The translations under genes and the position numbers were made by a program. From Hoylesella saccharolytica JCM 17484 (lineage in GTDB: Bacteria; Bacteroidota; Bacteroidia; Bacteroidales; Bacteroidaceae), in contig NZ_BAKN01000006.1 of NCBI RefSeq assembly GCF_000614205.1, forward strand, positions 1-64,000: a stretch of 64,000 bases of DNA, read 5' to 3'. Position 1 is the first letter of the stretch. Every line of letters starts with the position of its first letter. Under the pieces are notes generated by a model. The model saw nothing but the letters and a program-made list of their open reading frames with translations, had not been told where the DNA came from and made no database searches. Shown here piece by piece: positions 9,008-18,308 of the stretch.

Positions 9008-10702
9008 ATGCAAATAAAAAATCATCATTCATCCATATTTCTTCATCTAACAAGCACTTTTATTCTCTCCCTGCCCAACATCTGTTTGGCCTTTACCGAA
9101 CCCGTGCCCCTTGTTTACCGCTTGGTCAATGTGCTTTTACCCGTTTCTTGCTACGCAGCAGCGCTTACCCTATGGCGCAAACCCGGCCGAATGTTGTGGA
9201 TACTCTTTCCGTTGGTGCTCCTTTCGGCCTTTCAGATGGTGTTGCTCTACCTTTACGGACACTCGGTTATCGCCGTAGATATGTTTTTAAACCTGCTTAC
9301 CACCAATACGGGCGAAGCCACCGAACTACTTGATAACCTATTGCCCGCCATCATTTTCGTGGTCGTTATCTACGTCCCCACGCTCATTTGGGCGGGCATA
9401 TCGTCATGGAAAGGCAGCCCACTAACACCCTGTTTTGTCCGCATCGTCCGTAAAACCGCTGCTACGACAGGTTTAGTGGCACTGCTTTGCCTGTTTTTTC
9501 TCACGGGTAAAGCCTATCGTGTAACCAACGACCTCTACCCCATCAACGTGTTCCAAAATATTCGTTTGGCAGCCCAACGCACTTATGCCACCGGTCGTTA
9601 TGCAGAAACCTCGCGCCATTTTCAGTTTCATGCCCGCCCCACACACCCATCCGACGAACGCGAAATCTATCTGCTCGTTATCGGAGAAACCGCTCGTGCA
9701 GCCGATTTTCAGCTGTACGGATATCCACGAAAAACCAATCCGGGACTGTCTACAACAAAAAATCTTGTTGTGTTTAATAAGGCATTAACCCAATCGAATA
9801 CCACACACAAGAGCGTTCCGATGCTGCTTTCGGCGGTTTCGGCAGTCGATTTCGATAGCATTTACACGCAAAAAAGTATCATCACGGCCTTTAAAGAGGC
9901 AGGCTTTCACACCGTTTTTCTTTCCAACCAACTGCCCAACCATTCGTTTATCGACTTTTTTGGAAAGGAAGCAGACGAGTGGCGATTTATCAAAGAGGCA
10001 CAAAAGGCGAGCGATAGAGTGGGAGAGGGCGGTTACGACGGCGCCTTGTTACCCTTGGTAGACAGCGTTTTGCAAAAAAACCGATGCAAACAGCTTATCG
10101 TATTGCACACCTATGGGTCGCATTTCGAATACCACAAACGGTATCCCCAACAAGCTGCGCGCTTTCTTCCCGATGCTGCTGCAGAGGCGAAAGCTGTTAA
10201 CCGGCCCTCGCTACTCAATGCTTACGACAACTCGATACTTTATACCGACAAGCTCCTTACCACGCTTATCAGCAGACTTAAAGCTACAAACACGATGGCT
10301 GCACTGCTTTATATATCAGATCATGGCGAGAATATCTTCGACGATAACCGACGAATTTTTCTGCATGCGTCGCCCATTCCCTCCTGCTTCGAACTGCATG
10401 TGCCCCTCATGGTATGGCTTTCAAACCGCTATCAAACTCTTAACCCTACTACAAAAACAACCCTTACAGCTCATCGCAACAAAGTAGTAGCCACCAGTTT
10501 ATCGGTTTTTCACACCTTTACACACATTGCCGGTTTACGTTTTCCGCGTCTGCAACCCGCTTATTCATTAGCATCCCCCACCTATCAGTCTGCTTCCAGC
10601 CTTTACCTCAACGACCATAACGAGGCTGTTTCGCTGCAACAGATAGTTACTGCACCGCAAGACAGAACCTATTTGCACCACATTGGCGTAGAGCTAAAAT
10701 AA
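9008..10702 (+). CDS. EptA-like phosphoethanolamine transferase
   Basis: A 564-residue inner-membrane enzyme of the alkaline-phosphatase/sulfatase superfamily, predicted to move phosphoethanolamine from phosphatidylethanolamine to lipid A or another surface glycan. Seen: about five hydrophobic helices in the first 175 residues, then the periplasmic catalytic domain starting IYLLVIGETARAADFQLYGY (metal-binding Glu), SNTTHKSVPMLLS near residue 265 with the expected Thr nucleophile, HTYGSHFEYHKRYP, and YISDHGENIFDD carrying the Asp-His metal ligands. The start sits inside CATCATTCATCC repeat words, so the true start may be slightly downstream, although the first residues are already hydrophobic. 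It stands alone between two repeat-rich gaps. Decoration of lipid A would confer cationic peptide resistance; the acceptor is inferred. Confidence 0.85.
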   Translation: MQIKNHHSSIFLHLTSTFILSLPNICLAFTEPVPLVYRLVNVLLPVSCYAAALTLWRKPGRMLWILFPLVLLSAFQMVLLYLYGHSVIAVDMFLNLLTTNTGEATELLDNLLPAIIFVVVIYVPTLIWAGISSWKGSPLTPCFVRIVRKTAATTGLVALLCLFFLTGKAYRVTNDLYPINVFQNIRLAAQRTYATGRYAETSRHFQFHARPTHPSDEREIYLLVIGETARAADFQLYGYPRKTNPGLSTTKNLVVFNKALTQSNTTHKSVPMLLSAVSAVDFDSIYTQKSIITAFKEAGFHTVFLSNQLPNHSFIDFFGKEADEWRFIKEAQKASDRVGEGGYDGALLPLVDSVLQKNRCKQLIVLHTYGSHFEYHKRYPQQAARFLPDAAAEAKAVNRPSLLNAYDNSILYTDKLLTTLISRLKATNTMAALLYISDHGENIFDDNRRIFLHASPIPSCFELHVPLMVWLSNRYQTLNPTTKTTLTAHRNKVVATSLSVFHTFTHIAGLRFPRLQPAYSLASPTYQSASSLYLNDHNEAVSLQQIVTAPQDRTYLHHIGVELK

Positions 10703-10881
10703 AGAAATAGGGGTATTTAAAGGATGAAAGATGAAGGAATAAAGACGTTTAAGGGTGAAAAAGTGAAAAGGTGAAAGGACATTTCTTGGATGAATGATGA
10801 AAGAATAAGGATGAAAGTTTATGTGTTTATGTGTCTCCCTGCCACCTACTTTATCCCTACTTAACCTACCTTACCTACTTT
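10703..10881. repeat. Left flank modules of element A
   Basis: No gene. Contains GGTGAAAAAGTGAAAAGGTG purine tracts, a GAATAAGGATGAAAGTTTAT word (about 10803-10822) and CCTACTTTATCC/CCTACCTTACC words. The same words occur at 11303-11440 on the other side of element A, at 14489-14515 and, inverted, right of element C. Confidence 0.6.
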
Positions 10882-11301
10882 CAATATGTTACTTTTACCC
10901 TTGTCAAGAAATCGGAAGCAACCTCGCGAGAGTGCCCACGAAATCTTTTAACCGGTTCTCGGCTCGTAAAATCACAAGGATTTGGCAGTTTTTTATCTTA
11001 TTGATAACCAGTATATTGCAAACATAAACCTAAATATTACCACTTATTTACCCTTTTGAAACGCCCTAAAACCGTGTTTTTCGGGGTGCAAAAACATAGG
11101 TTTTACGCTACAAAAGATGATGTTTTGCATTGTAAAAGCATAGCTTTTGCAACTCAAAACCTATGCTTTTGGAAAATTAAACCTATTTTTTGACCAAATA
11201 AACGAAAGTTTTTCGCTATTTGAAGAAAGTAATTTGTAACGAAAAAAGAAAATCGAAAGTGTTCTCGAATGTTAAAAAAGTTACGATTTGAAAGCAACTT
11301 A
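10882..11301 (+). mobile_element. TIR-bearing intergenic element, copy A
   Basis: About 420 bp, non-coding. Ends carry an inverted repeat related to GCTTACAAATTGTTAC. Left part: TTGTCAAGAAATCGG and AACCTCGCGAGAGTGCC; centre: five 15-bp AAAA-N7-TTTT units starting at 11068, 11090, 11112, 11134 and 11156, each 22 bp apart; right part: a CCAAATA ... TATTTGG inverted repeat. Copies B, C, D and E share this order. It has MITE-like architecture, but no transposase, parent element or target duplication was recognised. Confidence 0.75.
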
Positions 11302-11540
11302 AAGGCGAAAAAGTGAAAAGGGGAAAGGGTGAGGTATGGATGAAAGATGAAGGAATAAGGATGAAAGTTTATATGTTTGTGCGTTTTCTGTTCGCTGCAT
11401 AAGCCCTACAAAACCTACTTTACCTACCCCACCTATTTGTTATCTGCATCTTTTCACCCTTTTACCTTTATGTAGCGTCTGCATCTTTTCACCTTTTCAT
11501 CCTTTCACCTTTTCACCTTTTCAGCGTTCATCACCCACTA
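11302..11540. repeat. Right flank modules of element A
   Basis: Purine tract GGCGAAAAAGTGAAAAGG, a GGATGAAAGATGAAGGAATA word, CCTACTTTACCTACC, and then the reverse-complement tract CATCTTTTCACC repeated up to 11522. No gene seen. Confidence 0.6.
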
Positions 11541-11557
11541 ATTGTTTAGAAATTAAG

Positions 11558-11565
11558 TATCTTTG
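11558..11565 (+). promoter_or_regulatory. -7 box for leuS
   Basis: TATCTTTG matches TAnnTTTG, 20 nt before the leuS ATG at 11585. No convincing -33 element is seen, and repeat sequence lies directly upstream. Confidence 0.55.
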
Positions 11566-11584
11566 CAGAAAATAACGACATAAG

Positions 11585-14488
11585 ATGGAATATAATTTCA
11601 GGGAAATCGAGAAGAAATGGCAAAAAAGATGGGTGGAGATGAACACCTATCGCGTTACCGAAGACAAAAGCAAAGAGAAGTATTATGTACTTAATATGTT
11701 CCCCTATCCATCGGGAGCAGGACTTCATGTAGGTCATCCGCTGGGTTATATTGCATCAGATATTTATGCGCGTTACAAGCGCTTAGAGGGTTTTAACGTG
11801 CTGAACCCTATGGGATATGATGCCTACGGATTACCCGCAGAGCAGTATGCCATACAAACCGGACAACATCCGGCGGTGACAACAGAGGCGAATATCAAGC
11901 GATACAGAGAGCAATTGGATAAAATAGGCTTTTCGTTCGACTGGAGTAGAGAGGTAAGAACCTCTGAACCCGATTATTATAAATGGACGCAATGGGCATT
12001 TCAGAAGATGTTTAATGCCTATTACGACAATCGTGAACAAAAGGCTTTGCCCATTGACCAATTGATAAAACATCTTGAAAAGCAAGGTACCGAAGGGCTG
12101 GATGCAGCGTGTTCGGAAGAGCTGTCGTTATCGGCTGCCGAATGGAAGGCGATGAACGAGAAGGCACAACAGCAATTTTTGATGAATTATCGCATAGCTT
12201 ATCTGGGCGAAACGATGGTAAACTGGTGTGCCGAACTGGGTACGGTGCTGGCCAATGATGAGGTAGTAGACGGTGTGAGCATACGCGGCGGATATCCGGT
12301 GGTGCAAAAAAAGATGCGCCAATGGTGTCTTCGGGTAAGTGCTTACGCACAACGTTTGCTCGAAGGGCTGGATAATGTAGACTGGACCGACTCGCTAAAA
12401 GAAACTCAACGCAATTGGATAGGACGCTCGGAAGGCACCGAAGTAGAGTTTGCGGTTAAAGACAGTGACGTAAAAATCACCATCTTCACTACCCGTGTCG
12501 ATACCATGTTTGGTGTAACCTTTATGGTGCTGGCTCCTGAAAGCGAATTGGTAGAACAGCTTACAACGCCCGAATATAAAGCCGAAGTAGACAAATACGT
12601 GGCTGCAACGAAGAAAAGAACCGAGCGCGACCGTATCTCCGACCGTAAGGTAAGTGGTGTTTTTACAGGTGCTTACGGTGTTAATCCGCTCTCGGGAGAG
12701 GCTATTCCCATTTGGGTTAGCGATTATGTACTGGCCGGTTACGGTACCGGTGCCATCATGGCAGTGCCTGCACACGACAGCCGCGACTATGCTTTTGCAC
12801 GTCATTTCAATCTACCCATTATTCCGCTGATTGAAGGTGCCGACGTAAGCGAAGAGAGTTTCGATGCAAAAGAAGGTATCGTAATGAACTCGCCAAAGGT
12901 CGATTCAACTACCGATACAAAACAAAAGAATGGCGAAACAGGATTGGTATTAAACGGATTGACCGTAAAAGAGGCCATCGCAAAAACGAAAGAATATGTT
13001 ACCCGTCATCATTTGGGACGTGTAAAAGTAAACTATCGCCTTCGAGATGCCATCTTTTCGCGTCAGCGTTATTGGGGAGAACCTTTCCCGGTTTACTATA
13101 AAGACGGTATGCCTTATATGATTTCGGAGGCTTGTTTGCCGCTGACACTGCCCGAAGTAGACGAATATAAGCCCACCGCAACAGGCGAACCACCTCTGGG
13201 TAACGCAAAACATTGGGCGTGGGATGAGGAAAAACAGCAGGTAACAGATACCGATAAGATAGACCATATTCGTGTTTTCCCCTTAGAATTAAACACCATG
13301 CCGGGCTTTGCAGGGTCGTCTGCGTATTACTTACGCTATATGGATCCGCACAATAACAAAGCTCTTGTGAGCAAAGAAGTCGACGAATATTGGCGAAATG
13401 TAGACCTTTATGTAGGTGGAACAGAACATGCCACAGGTCATTTGATATACAGTAGGTTCTGGAACAAGTTTCTTTTCGACTGTGGGGTATCGTGTAAAGA
13501 AGAGCCATTTCAAAAGCTTGTGAACCAAGGAATGATACAAGGCAGAAGCAATTTTGTGTATAGAATTGTATCACAAAACTCTTCTTCTGACAACGAAAAC
13601 ACAAAGCATACCGCACCGGTGTTTGTTTCGCTGGGTTTGAAAGATAAATATGAGGTTACTCCAATACACGTAGACGTGAACATTGTACACGGAGATGTGC
13701 TCGACATTGAGGCTTTTAAAGCATGGCGAAGCGAATATAACAACGCCGAATTTATACTCGAAGACGGTAAATATATTTGCGGTTGGGCGGTAGAAAAGAT
13801 GTCGAAGAGTATGTATAATGTGGTGAATCCGGATAGAATTGTTGAGAATTACGGGGCCGATACGCTGCGTCTTTATGAGATGTTTTTAGGTCCTGTAGAG
13901 CAAAGTAAGCCGTGGGATACAAACGGAATAGATGGTTGTCATCGCTTCTTAAAGAAGTTTTGGGGTTTGTTTTACAACAACCGGACAGACGAATTTATGC
14001 CCAATGATGCCGAAGCAACACCCGAACAGCTCAAGTCGGTTCATAAACTGCTGAAGAAAGTTACATCGGATATTCAACATTTTTCGTACAATACGGCCAT
14101 CTCAGCATTCATGATATGTGTTAACGAACTGTCTCAGGCACGCTGTACCAACCGTCATTTGCTTGCCAATCTTGTAGTGGCACTGGCTCCTTTCGCACCT
14201 CACATCGCCGAAGAACTATGGCTTGCGCTGGGCAATGACGGCAGTGTATGCGATGCAAAATGGCCTGTTTATGACGAAAAGTATTTGGTTGAGAACGAAA
14301 TTCAGCTGACTATATCCTTCAATGGCAAAGCTCGCTACCAAAAAACGTTTGCTTCTGATGCAACGAATGATGTTATTGAGAAAGCCGTTTTGGAAGACGA
14401 ACGCTCAACAAAATATCTCGAAGGAATGACAATTGTCAAAGTAATTATCGTTCCAAAGAAGATTGTTAATGTTGTCGTAAAAGGATGA
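11585..14488 (+). CDS. leuS: Leucyl-tRNA synthetase
   Basis: Class Ia synthetase charging tRNA-Leu, 967 residues including the CP1 editing insert. Seen: [16 protein letters not shown] with the HIGH-like HVGH at residues 49-52; [19 protein letters not shown] of the editing site near residue 385; the [18 protein letters not shown] segment; the catalytic loop [13 protein letters not shown] near residue 738; and a C-terminal anticodon-binding domain ending in the usual [12 protein letters not shown]. An extra segment (about 655-715) between the catalytic halves fits Bacteroidetes versions. Next downstream on the same strand are a YitT gene, rdgB and porZ. Identification is certain. Confidence 0.97.
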   Translation: MEYNFREIEKKWQKRWVEMNTYRVTEDKSKEKYYVLNMFPYPSGAGLHVGHPLGYIASDIYARYKRLEGFNVLNPMGYDAYGLPAEQYAIQTGQHPAVTTEANIKRYREQLDKIGFSFDWSREVRTSEPDYYKWTQWAFQKMFNAYYDNREQKALPIDQLIKHLEKQGTEGLDAACSEELSLSAAEWKAMNEKAQQQFLMNYRIAYLGETMVNWCAELGTVLANDEVVDGVSIRGGYPVVQKKMRQWCLRVSAYAQRLLEGLDNVDWTDSLKETQRNWIGRSEGTEVEFAVKDSDVKITIFTTRVDTMFGVTFMVLAPESELVEQLTTPEYKAEVDKYVAATKKRTERDRISDRKVSGVFTGAYGVNPLSGEAIPIWVSDYVLAGYGTGAIMAVPAHDSRDYAFARHFNLPIIPLIEGADVSEESFDAKEGIVMNSPKVDSTTDTKQKNGETGLVLNGLTVKEAIAKTKEYVTRHHLGRVKVNYRLRDAIFSRQRYWGEPFPVYYKDGMPYMISEACLPLTLPEVDEYKPTATGEPPLGNAKHWAWDEEKQQVTDTDKIDHIRVFPLELNTMPGFAGSSAYYLRYMDPHNNKALVSKEVDEYWRNVDLYVGGTEHATGHLIYSRFWNKFLFDCGVSCKEEPFQKLVNQGMIQGRSNFVYRIVSQNSSSDNENTKHTAPVFVSLGLKDKYEVTPIHVDVNIVHGDVLDIEAFKAWRSEYNNAEFILEDGKYICGWAVEKMSKSMYNVVNPDRIVENYGADTLRLYEMFLGPVEQSKPWDTNGIDGCHRFLKKFWGLFYNNRTDEFMPNDAEATPEQLKSVHKLLKKVTSDIQHFSYNTAISAFMICVNELSQARCTNRHLLANLVVALAPFAPHIAEELWLALGNDGSVCDAKWPVYDEKYLVENEIQLTISFNGKARYQKTFASDATNDVIEKAVLEDERSTKYLEGMTIVKVIIVPKKIVNVVVKG

Positions 14489-14633
14489 AGAATGAAAGAA
14501 TAAGGATGAAAGTTTATTTGTTTTCTTAAATTAAACATCTAAAAGACATTGTTTATAAAAAGCAAGCAAGTCTTTCTTTCTTATTCATTCACCATTCATC
14601 TTTATTCATTTATCCTTCATCTTTCATTTTATT
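14489..14633. repeat. Short repeat words between leuS and the YitT gene
   Basis: GGATGAAGAATGAAAGAATA and GGATGAAAGTTTAT at 14484-14516, with the complementary-type CATTCATC and ATCCTTCATCTTTCAT at 14583-14628. The arrangement is roughly inverted and could fold in the transcript. No promoter box or gene is seen. Confidence 0.5.
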
Positions 14634-15617
14634 ATGCCCACTATCGACCACAGAATTATTCTTAATGAAACGAAAGACTACATCTTTATTACCTTAGGAC
14701 TGTGTTTATACGCCTTCGGATTGGTAGTTTTTCTGATGCCTTACGAGATTGTAACGGGCGGCGTAACAGGTATGTCACTGGTAGTTTATTATGCTACGGG
14801 GTTTAAATTTGAAAACAGTTACCTCATTATTAACGCCTTGTTGCTGGCATTAGCCTTAAAAATATTGGGCTGGCGGTTCCTCTTAAAGAGCATCTACGCT
14901 ATCATTGCACTTTCTTTTATTATTAAGTTTGGTCAGTGGTTAATGCCCAAAGACCCCAACGGAGACTTTATTAAGATACTTGGAGAAGGGCAAGATTTTA
15001 TGTCGCTTATCATTGGCTGTACTTTCACAGGTATGTCGTTGGCCATTGTTTTCTTAAATAACGGCAGCACAGGAGGCACCGATATCATTGCTGCTGCTGT
15101 AAATAAATTCTATAATTTATCATTAGGTCAGGTGCTTATTATTGTCGATTTATTCATCATCGGCAGTTGTTTCTTCTTCCCACAGTTTGGCGATTATTTC
15201 GCGCGTTCACATAAAGTAGTGTTCGGTCTTTGTACAATGATTATCGAAAACTTTGTTCTCGACTACGTAATGAACACTCGTCGCGAGTCGGTTCAATTTA
15301 TGATATTCTCTAAAATGTATCAAGAAATTGCCAATGCGATAGCTATTCATACCGATCATGGTGTGACAATTCTCGACGGACACGGTTGGTACACGGGCAA
15401 AGAGATGAAAGTACTTTGCGTATTGGCTAAAAAAAATGAAAGTCAAATGATATTCCGCCTCATCAAAATGATAGACCCCAATGCCTTTGTCAGTCAGAGT
15501 TCGGTTATCGGTGTCTATGGTGAAGGCTTTGATACGATAAAGGTAAAAACCCCGAAAGAACTGTCGCCGAAAGGCAAACTCAAAGATGGCGGAAACGCCC
15601 GACTGAACAATCAATAG
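14634..15617 (+). CDS. YitT-family membrane protein (DUF2179)
   Basis: A 327-residue polytopic protein with an N-terminal YitT membrane domain (five or so helices; LMPYEIVTGGVTGMSLVVYY near residue 40 and NNGSTGGTDIIAAAVNKFY near residue 142, where GGTD is the family hallmark) and a C-terminal cytosolic DUF2179 domain (about 220-310) with GVTILDGHGWYTGKEMKVL and IDPNAFVSQSSVIGVYGEGFD. Substrate of the family is unknown. It is paralogous to the gene at 32868-33767, sharing the same two-domain layout. Position between leuS and rdgB suggests a conserved housekeeping cluster. Confidence 0.88.
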   Translation: MPTIDHRIILNETKDYIFITLGLCLYAFGLVVFLMPYEIVTGGVTGMSLVVYYATGFKFENSYLIINALLLALALKILGWRFLLKSIYAIIALSFIIKFGQWLMPKDPNGDFIKILGEGQDFMSLIIGCTFTGMSLAIVFLNNGSTGGTDIIAAAVNKFYNLSLGQVLIIVDLFIIGSCFFFPQFGDYFARSHKVVFGLCTMIIENFVLDYVMNTRRESVQFMIFSKMYQEIANAIAIHTDHGVTILDGHGWYTGKEMKVLCVLAKKNESQMIFRLIKMIDPNAFVSQSSVIGVYGEGFDTIKVKTPKELSPKGKLKDGGNARLNNQ

Positions 15618-15668
15618 TCGGTTAAGTAGTTTGCAACCATCTTTAAACAATTACTAACACCCTGTTTT

Positions 15669-16291
15669 ATGAAACTTGTATTCGCCACTAACAATCAACA
15701 TAAGCTCGAAGAGATACGAAAAATATTGCAACCGAAATTTGAAATAGTATCGTTAAACGAGATAGGATGCCATACAGACATACCCGAAACGGGCTCTACG
15801 CTTGAAGAAAACGCGCTGATTAAAGCCCGATATGTGTTTGATAACTATGGTTTGGATTGCTTTGCAGACGATACCGGACTCGAAGTAGAAGCTCTAAATG
15901 GAGAGCCAGGCGTGTATAGTGCACGTTATGCAGGCGGAAACGGACACGATAGTGAGGCTAATATGCAGAAGCTTTTACAAAAAATGGCTGATAAAACCCA
16001 TCGAAAGGCAAGGTTCAGAACGGTGATTGCGTTGATAACTTCTCAACAAATGGCAACTCAAAATCCTTCTCATCAAACCGATTTTCAACAACCTCATATT
16101 TTCGAAGGAATTGTAAATGGGCGCATTGCCTATGAAAAATCAGGTCATGAAGGTTTTGGTTACGACCCGATTTTTATTCCCGAAGCTACGATAAAAGCTT
16201 TGCCGAACTGGGTATAGCGGTAAAAAATAACATCTCACATCGTGCACGGGCAGTTCAAAAACTTGCAAACTGGTTATTGCAGAAGAAATAA
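15669..16291 (+). pseudogene. rdgB: Inosine/xanthosine triphosphate pyrophosphatase (RdgB/HAM1), frameshifted near the C-terminus
   Basis: Hydrolyses dITP, XTP and related damaged purine nucleotides to monophosphates, keeping them out of DNA. Seen: the N-terminal [17 protein letters not shown], the catalytic [22 protein letters not shown] region near residue 65-85 and [11 protein letters not shown] near residue 162. The open frame then ends early at 16217, but one base back the sequence continues [20 protein letters not shown] to a stop at 16289-16291, the normal end. Reading GAAGGCTAC for GAAGCTAC at about 16185 restores a protein of about 207 residues. A single lost G is therefore likely, probably an assembly error. 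A short glutamine-rich insert near residue 120 is specific to this copy. Confidence 0.9.
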
Positions 16292-16295
16292 AACA

Positions 16296-18308
16296 ATGCG
16301 AAAAACGATTATCTTTACTCTTACTGCGTTGTTGTTCTATAGTTTCAACGCATATTCGCAGATAGGAAAATGGAGTGCTTATCCTGCATACAGAAACATC
16401 ACAGAGATAGAAAAAGCCGAAAACACGCTCTACGTATTGGCTTCAGGTGGGTTGTATGCCTATAATAAAGCTGACCAAAGCCTACAAACTTTCGACAAAA
16501 CAAACGCCCTAAGCGATACACAAATTAACCATATCGCATGGTGCAAAGCAGCTAAAAGACTGGTAATTGTATATCAAAACCAAAACATTGACTTGTTAAG
16601 AACCGATGGTGAAGTAATCAATGTGTCGGATTATTACAGAAAGAACATGATGGAAGATAAAACCATTTATGACATTACCATAGATGGTATATACGCTTAT
16701 CTGTCTACCGGCTTCGGAATTATCAAACTGAATGTTCGTAATGCAGAAATAAGCGAAACCTATCAGCTGGGGTTTCAAGTGAATTACACACATAAAGACA
16801 ACACATATATCTATGCTGAATCAGCTTCAAAAGGTAAATATGCAGCAAAAATAAATACCAATCTGATTGATAAAAGCAACTGGAAAAGGGTAGGGGAATA
16901 TACTCCGAATACAGAGATAAAACCTAATCCGGATTTTAAAAAAGAAGTAGAAAAAGTGCATCCGGGTGGTCCTAAGCACAACTATTTCGGTTATATGCTG
17001 TACAAAAACAATCTGCTTTATACCGTTTGTGGCTTTTATGAAAGTCGGCCTGCATGTATACAAGTATGGAATGGAACAGATTGGAGCATTTACCAGGATG
17101 ATGTTGCAAGTTTAACAGGTCATTCATTTCTTAATTTTTCTACGTTGGATGTAGATCCTACTGATGTTAATCATGTTTTTGCAGGCGGTCAAACAGGACT
17201 TTATGAATTTAAAAACGGAGCCTTTGTAAAGGAATATAATTACGATAACAGCCTCTTTAAACAAGCTGCAACAGTAAGGCAAACCACCAAAGATTATACC
17301 TTAGTAACCGGAATTAAGTTTGATTTAAAAGGCAATTTATGGTGTCTTAACAGCATTAGTCCGTCTACTTCATTGCTGCAAATGGATAAAACGGGGCAAT
17401 TTACATCGCATCATAAACCCGAATTAATGGTTGTTCCGACCATGAATCCTAATCGTTCGTGGGAATATATGACAGGAATGATACTCGACAGACGCTACAA
17501 TCTGTGGTTTGTCAACAACTTTTACCGCACGCCGGCCTTAGCTTTTTATCAGCCATCTATCGATATATTGAAAACCTACACATCGTTTCACAACCAAGAT
17601 GGTACACATGTTGAGGTAGGATATGTAAGATGTGTTGCCGAAGATTTGCAGGGAAATATCTGGATAGGTACAAATGTGGGGCCGCTTGTATTAACTACAC
17701 GAGAGATAGAAACTAACGGAAACGTGTTTCAACAAATAAAAATTCCGCGAAACGATGGTACCAATTACGCCGATTATCTATTGGAAGGAGTAGATATTAT
17801 GTGTATGGCAATAGACGGAGCAGGTAGAAAATGGTTTGGAACTAACGGTAACGGCGTCTATCTGATCAGTGAAGACAACCTCACACAACTACACCATTTC
17901 ACGGTAGAAAACAGTAAGCTGATATCTAATTACATTGAGTCGATTGCCATTAACGGCAGCAGCGGCGAGGTCTTTTTTGGTACCAACAAAGGACTTTGTT
18001 CGTATATGAGCAATGCAAGCGATGCTTCCGACGAGATGACTAAAGATAATGTATGGGCTTATCCCAATCCTGTTCGACCCGATTATACAGGACTTATCAC
18101 TGTAAAAGGACTTACACTGAATGCTGATGTTAAAATTGTAAGCACCAACGGAACACTTGTTGCGCAGGGAAAAAGTAATGGAGGACTGTTTACTTGGAAT
18201 GGAAAAGACGCACAAGGAAAACGTGTTGCCAGCGGTATTTACTTGGTTCAAACAGCTACATCCAACGGAAATAAAGGTACAGTATGCAAAATTGCCATCG
18301 TCAACTAA
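16296..18308 (+). CDS. porZ: Type IX secretion system protein PorZ
   Basis: PorZ is an outer-surface component of the type IX secretion attachment complex that delivers anionic LPS to the sortase PorU (known from Porphyromonas gingivalis). I choose the ATG at 16296, four bases after the restored rdgB stop, because it begins a clear signal peptide (MRKTIIFTLTALLFYSFNAYSQ). The mature protein starts IGKWSAYPAYRNITEIEKA, followed by two-component-regulator-style beta-propeller repeats (NIWIGTNVGPL, GRKWFGTNGNGVYLI, EVFFGTNKGLCS), and ends with an Ig-like C-terminal domain from AYPNPVRPDYTGLITVKGL to the end. Length is 670 residues. Its presence implies a type IX system encoded elsewhere. Confidence 0.85.
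   Translation: MRKTIIFTLTALLFYSFNAYSQIGKWSAYPAYRNITEIEKAENTLYVLASGGLYAYNKADQSLQTFDKTNALSDTQINHIAWCKAAKRLVIVYQNQNIDLLRTDGEVINVSDYYRKNMMEDKTIYDITIDGIYAYLSTGFGIIKLNVRNAEISETYQLGFQVNYTHKDNTYIYAESASKGKYAAKINTNLIDKSNWKRVGEYTPNTEIKPNPDFKKEVEKVHPGGPKHNYFGYMLYKNNLLYTVCGFYESRPACIQVWNGTDWSIYQDDVASLTGHSFLNFSTLDVDPTDVNHVFAGGQTGLYEFKNGAFVKEYNYDNSLFKQAATVRQTTKDYTLVTGIKFDLKGNLWCLNSISPSTSLLQMDKTGQFTSHHKPELMVVPTMNPNRSWEYMTGMILDRRYNLWFVNNFYRTPALAFYQPSIDILKTYTSFHNQDGTHVEVGYVRCVAEDLQGNIWIGTNVGPLVLTTREIETNGNVFQQIKIPRNDGTNYADYLLEGVDIMCMAIDGAGRKWFGTNGNGVYLISEDNLTQLHHFTVENSKLISNYIESIAINGSSGEVFFGTNKGLCSYMSNASDASDEMTKDNVWAYPNPVRPDYTGLITVKGLTLNADVKIVSTNGTLVAQGKSNGGLFTWNGKDAQGKRVASGIYLVQTATSNGNKGTVCKIAIVN

Noticed and set aside
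11068..11170. Regular repeats resembling a small CRISPR array
   Set aside because: Repeat units are only 15 bp with 7-bp linkers that are mostly shared between copies; no cas genes; the array is palindromic and recurs at five loci.
10882..11301. Element cores as small protein-coding genes
   Set aside because: Short frames in the cores are not conserved between copies, while palindromes and spacing are.
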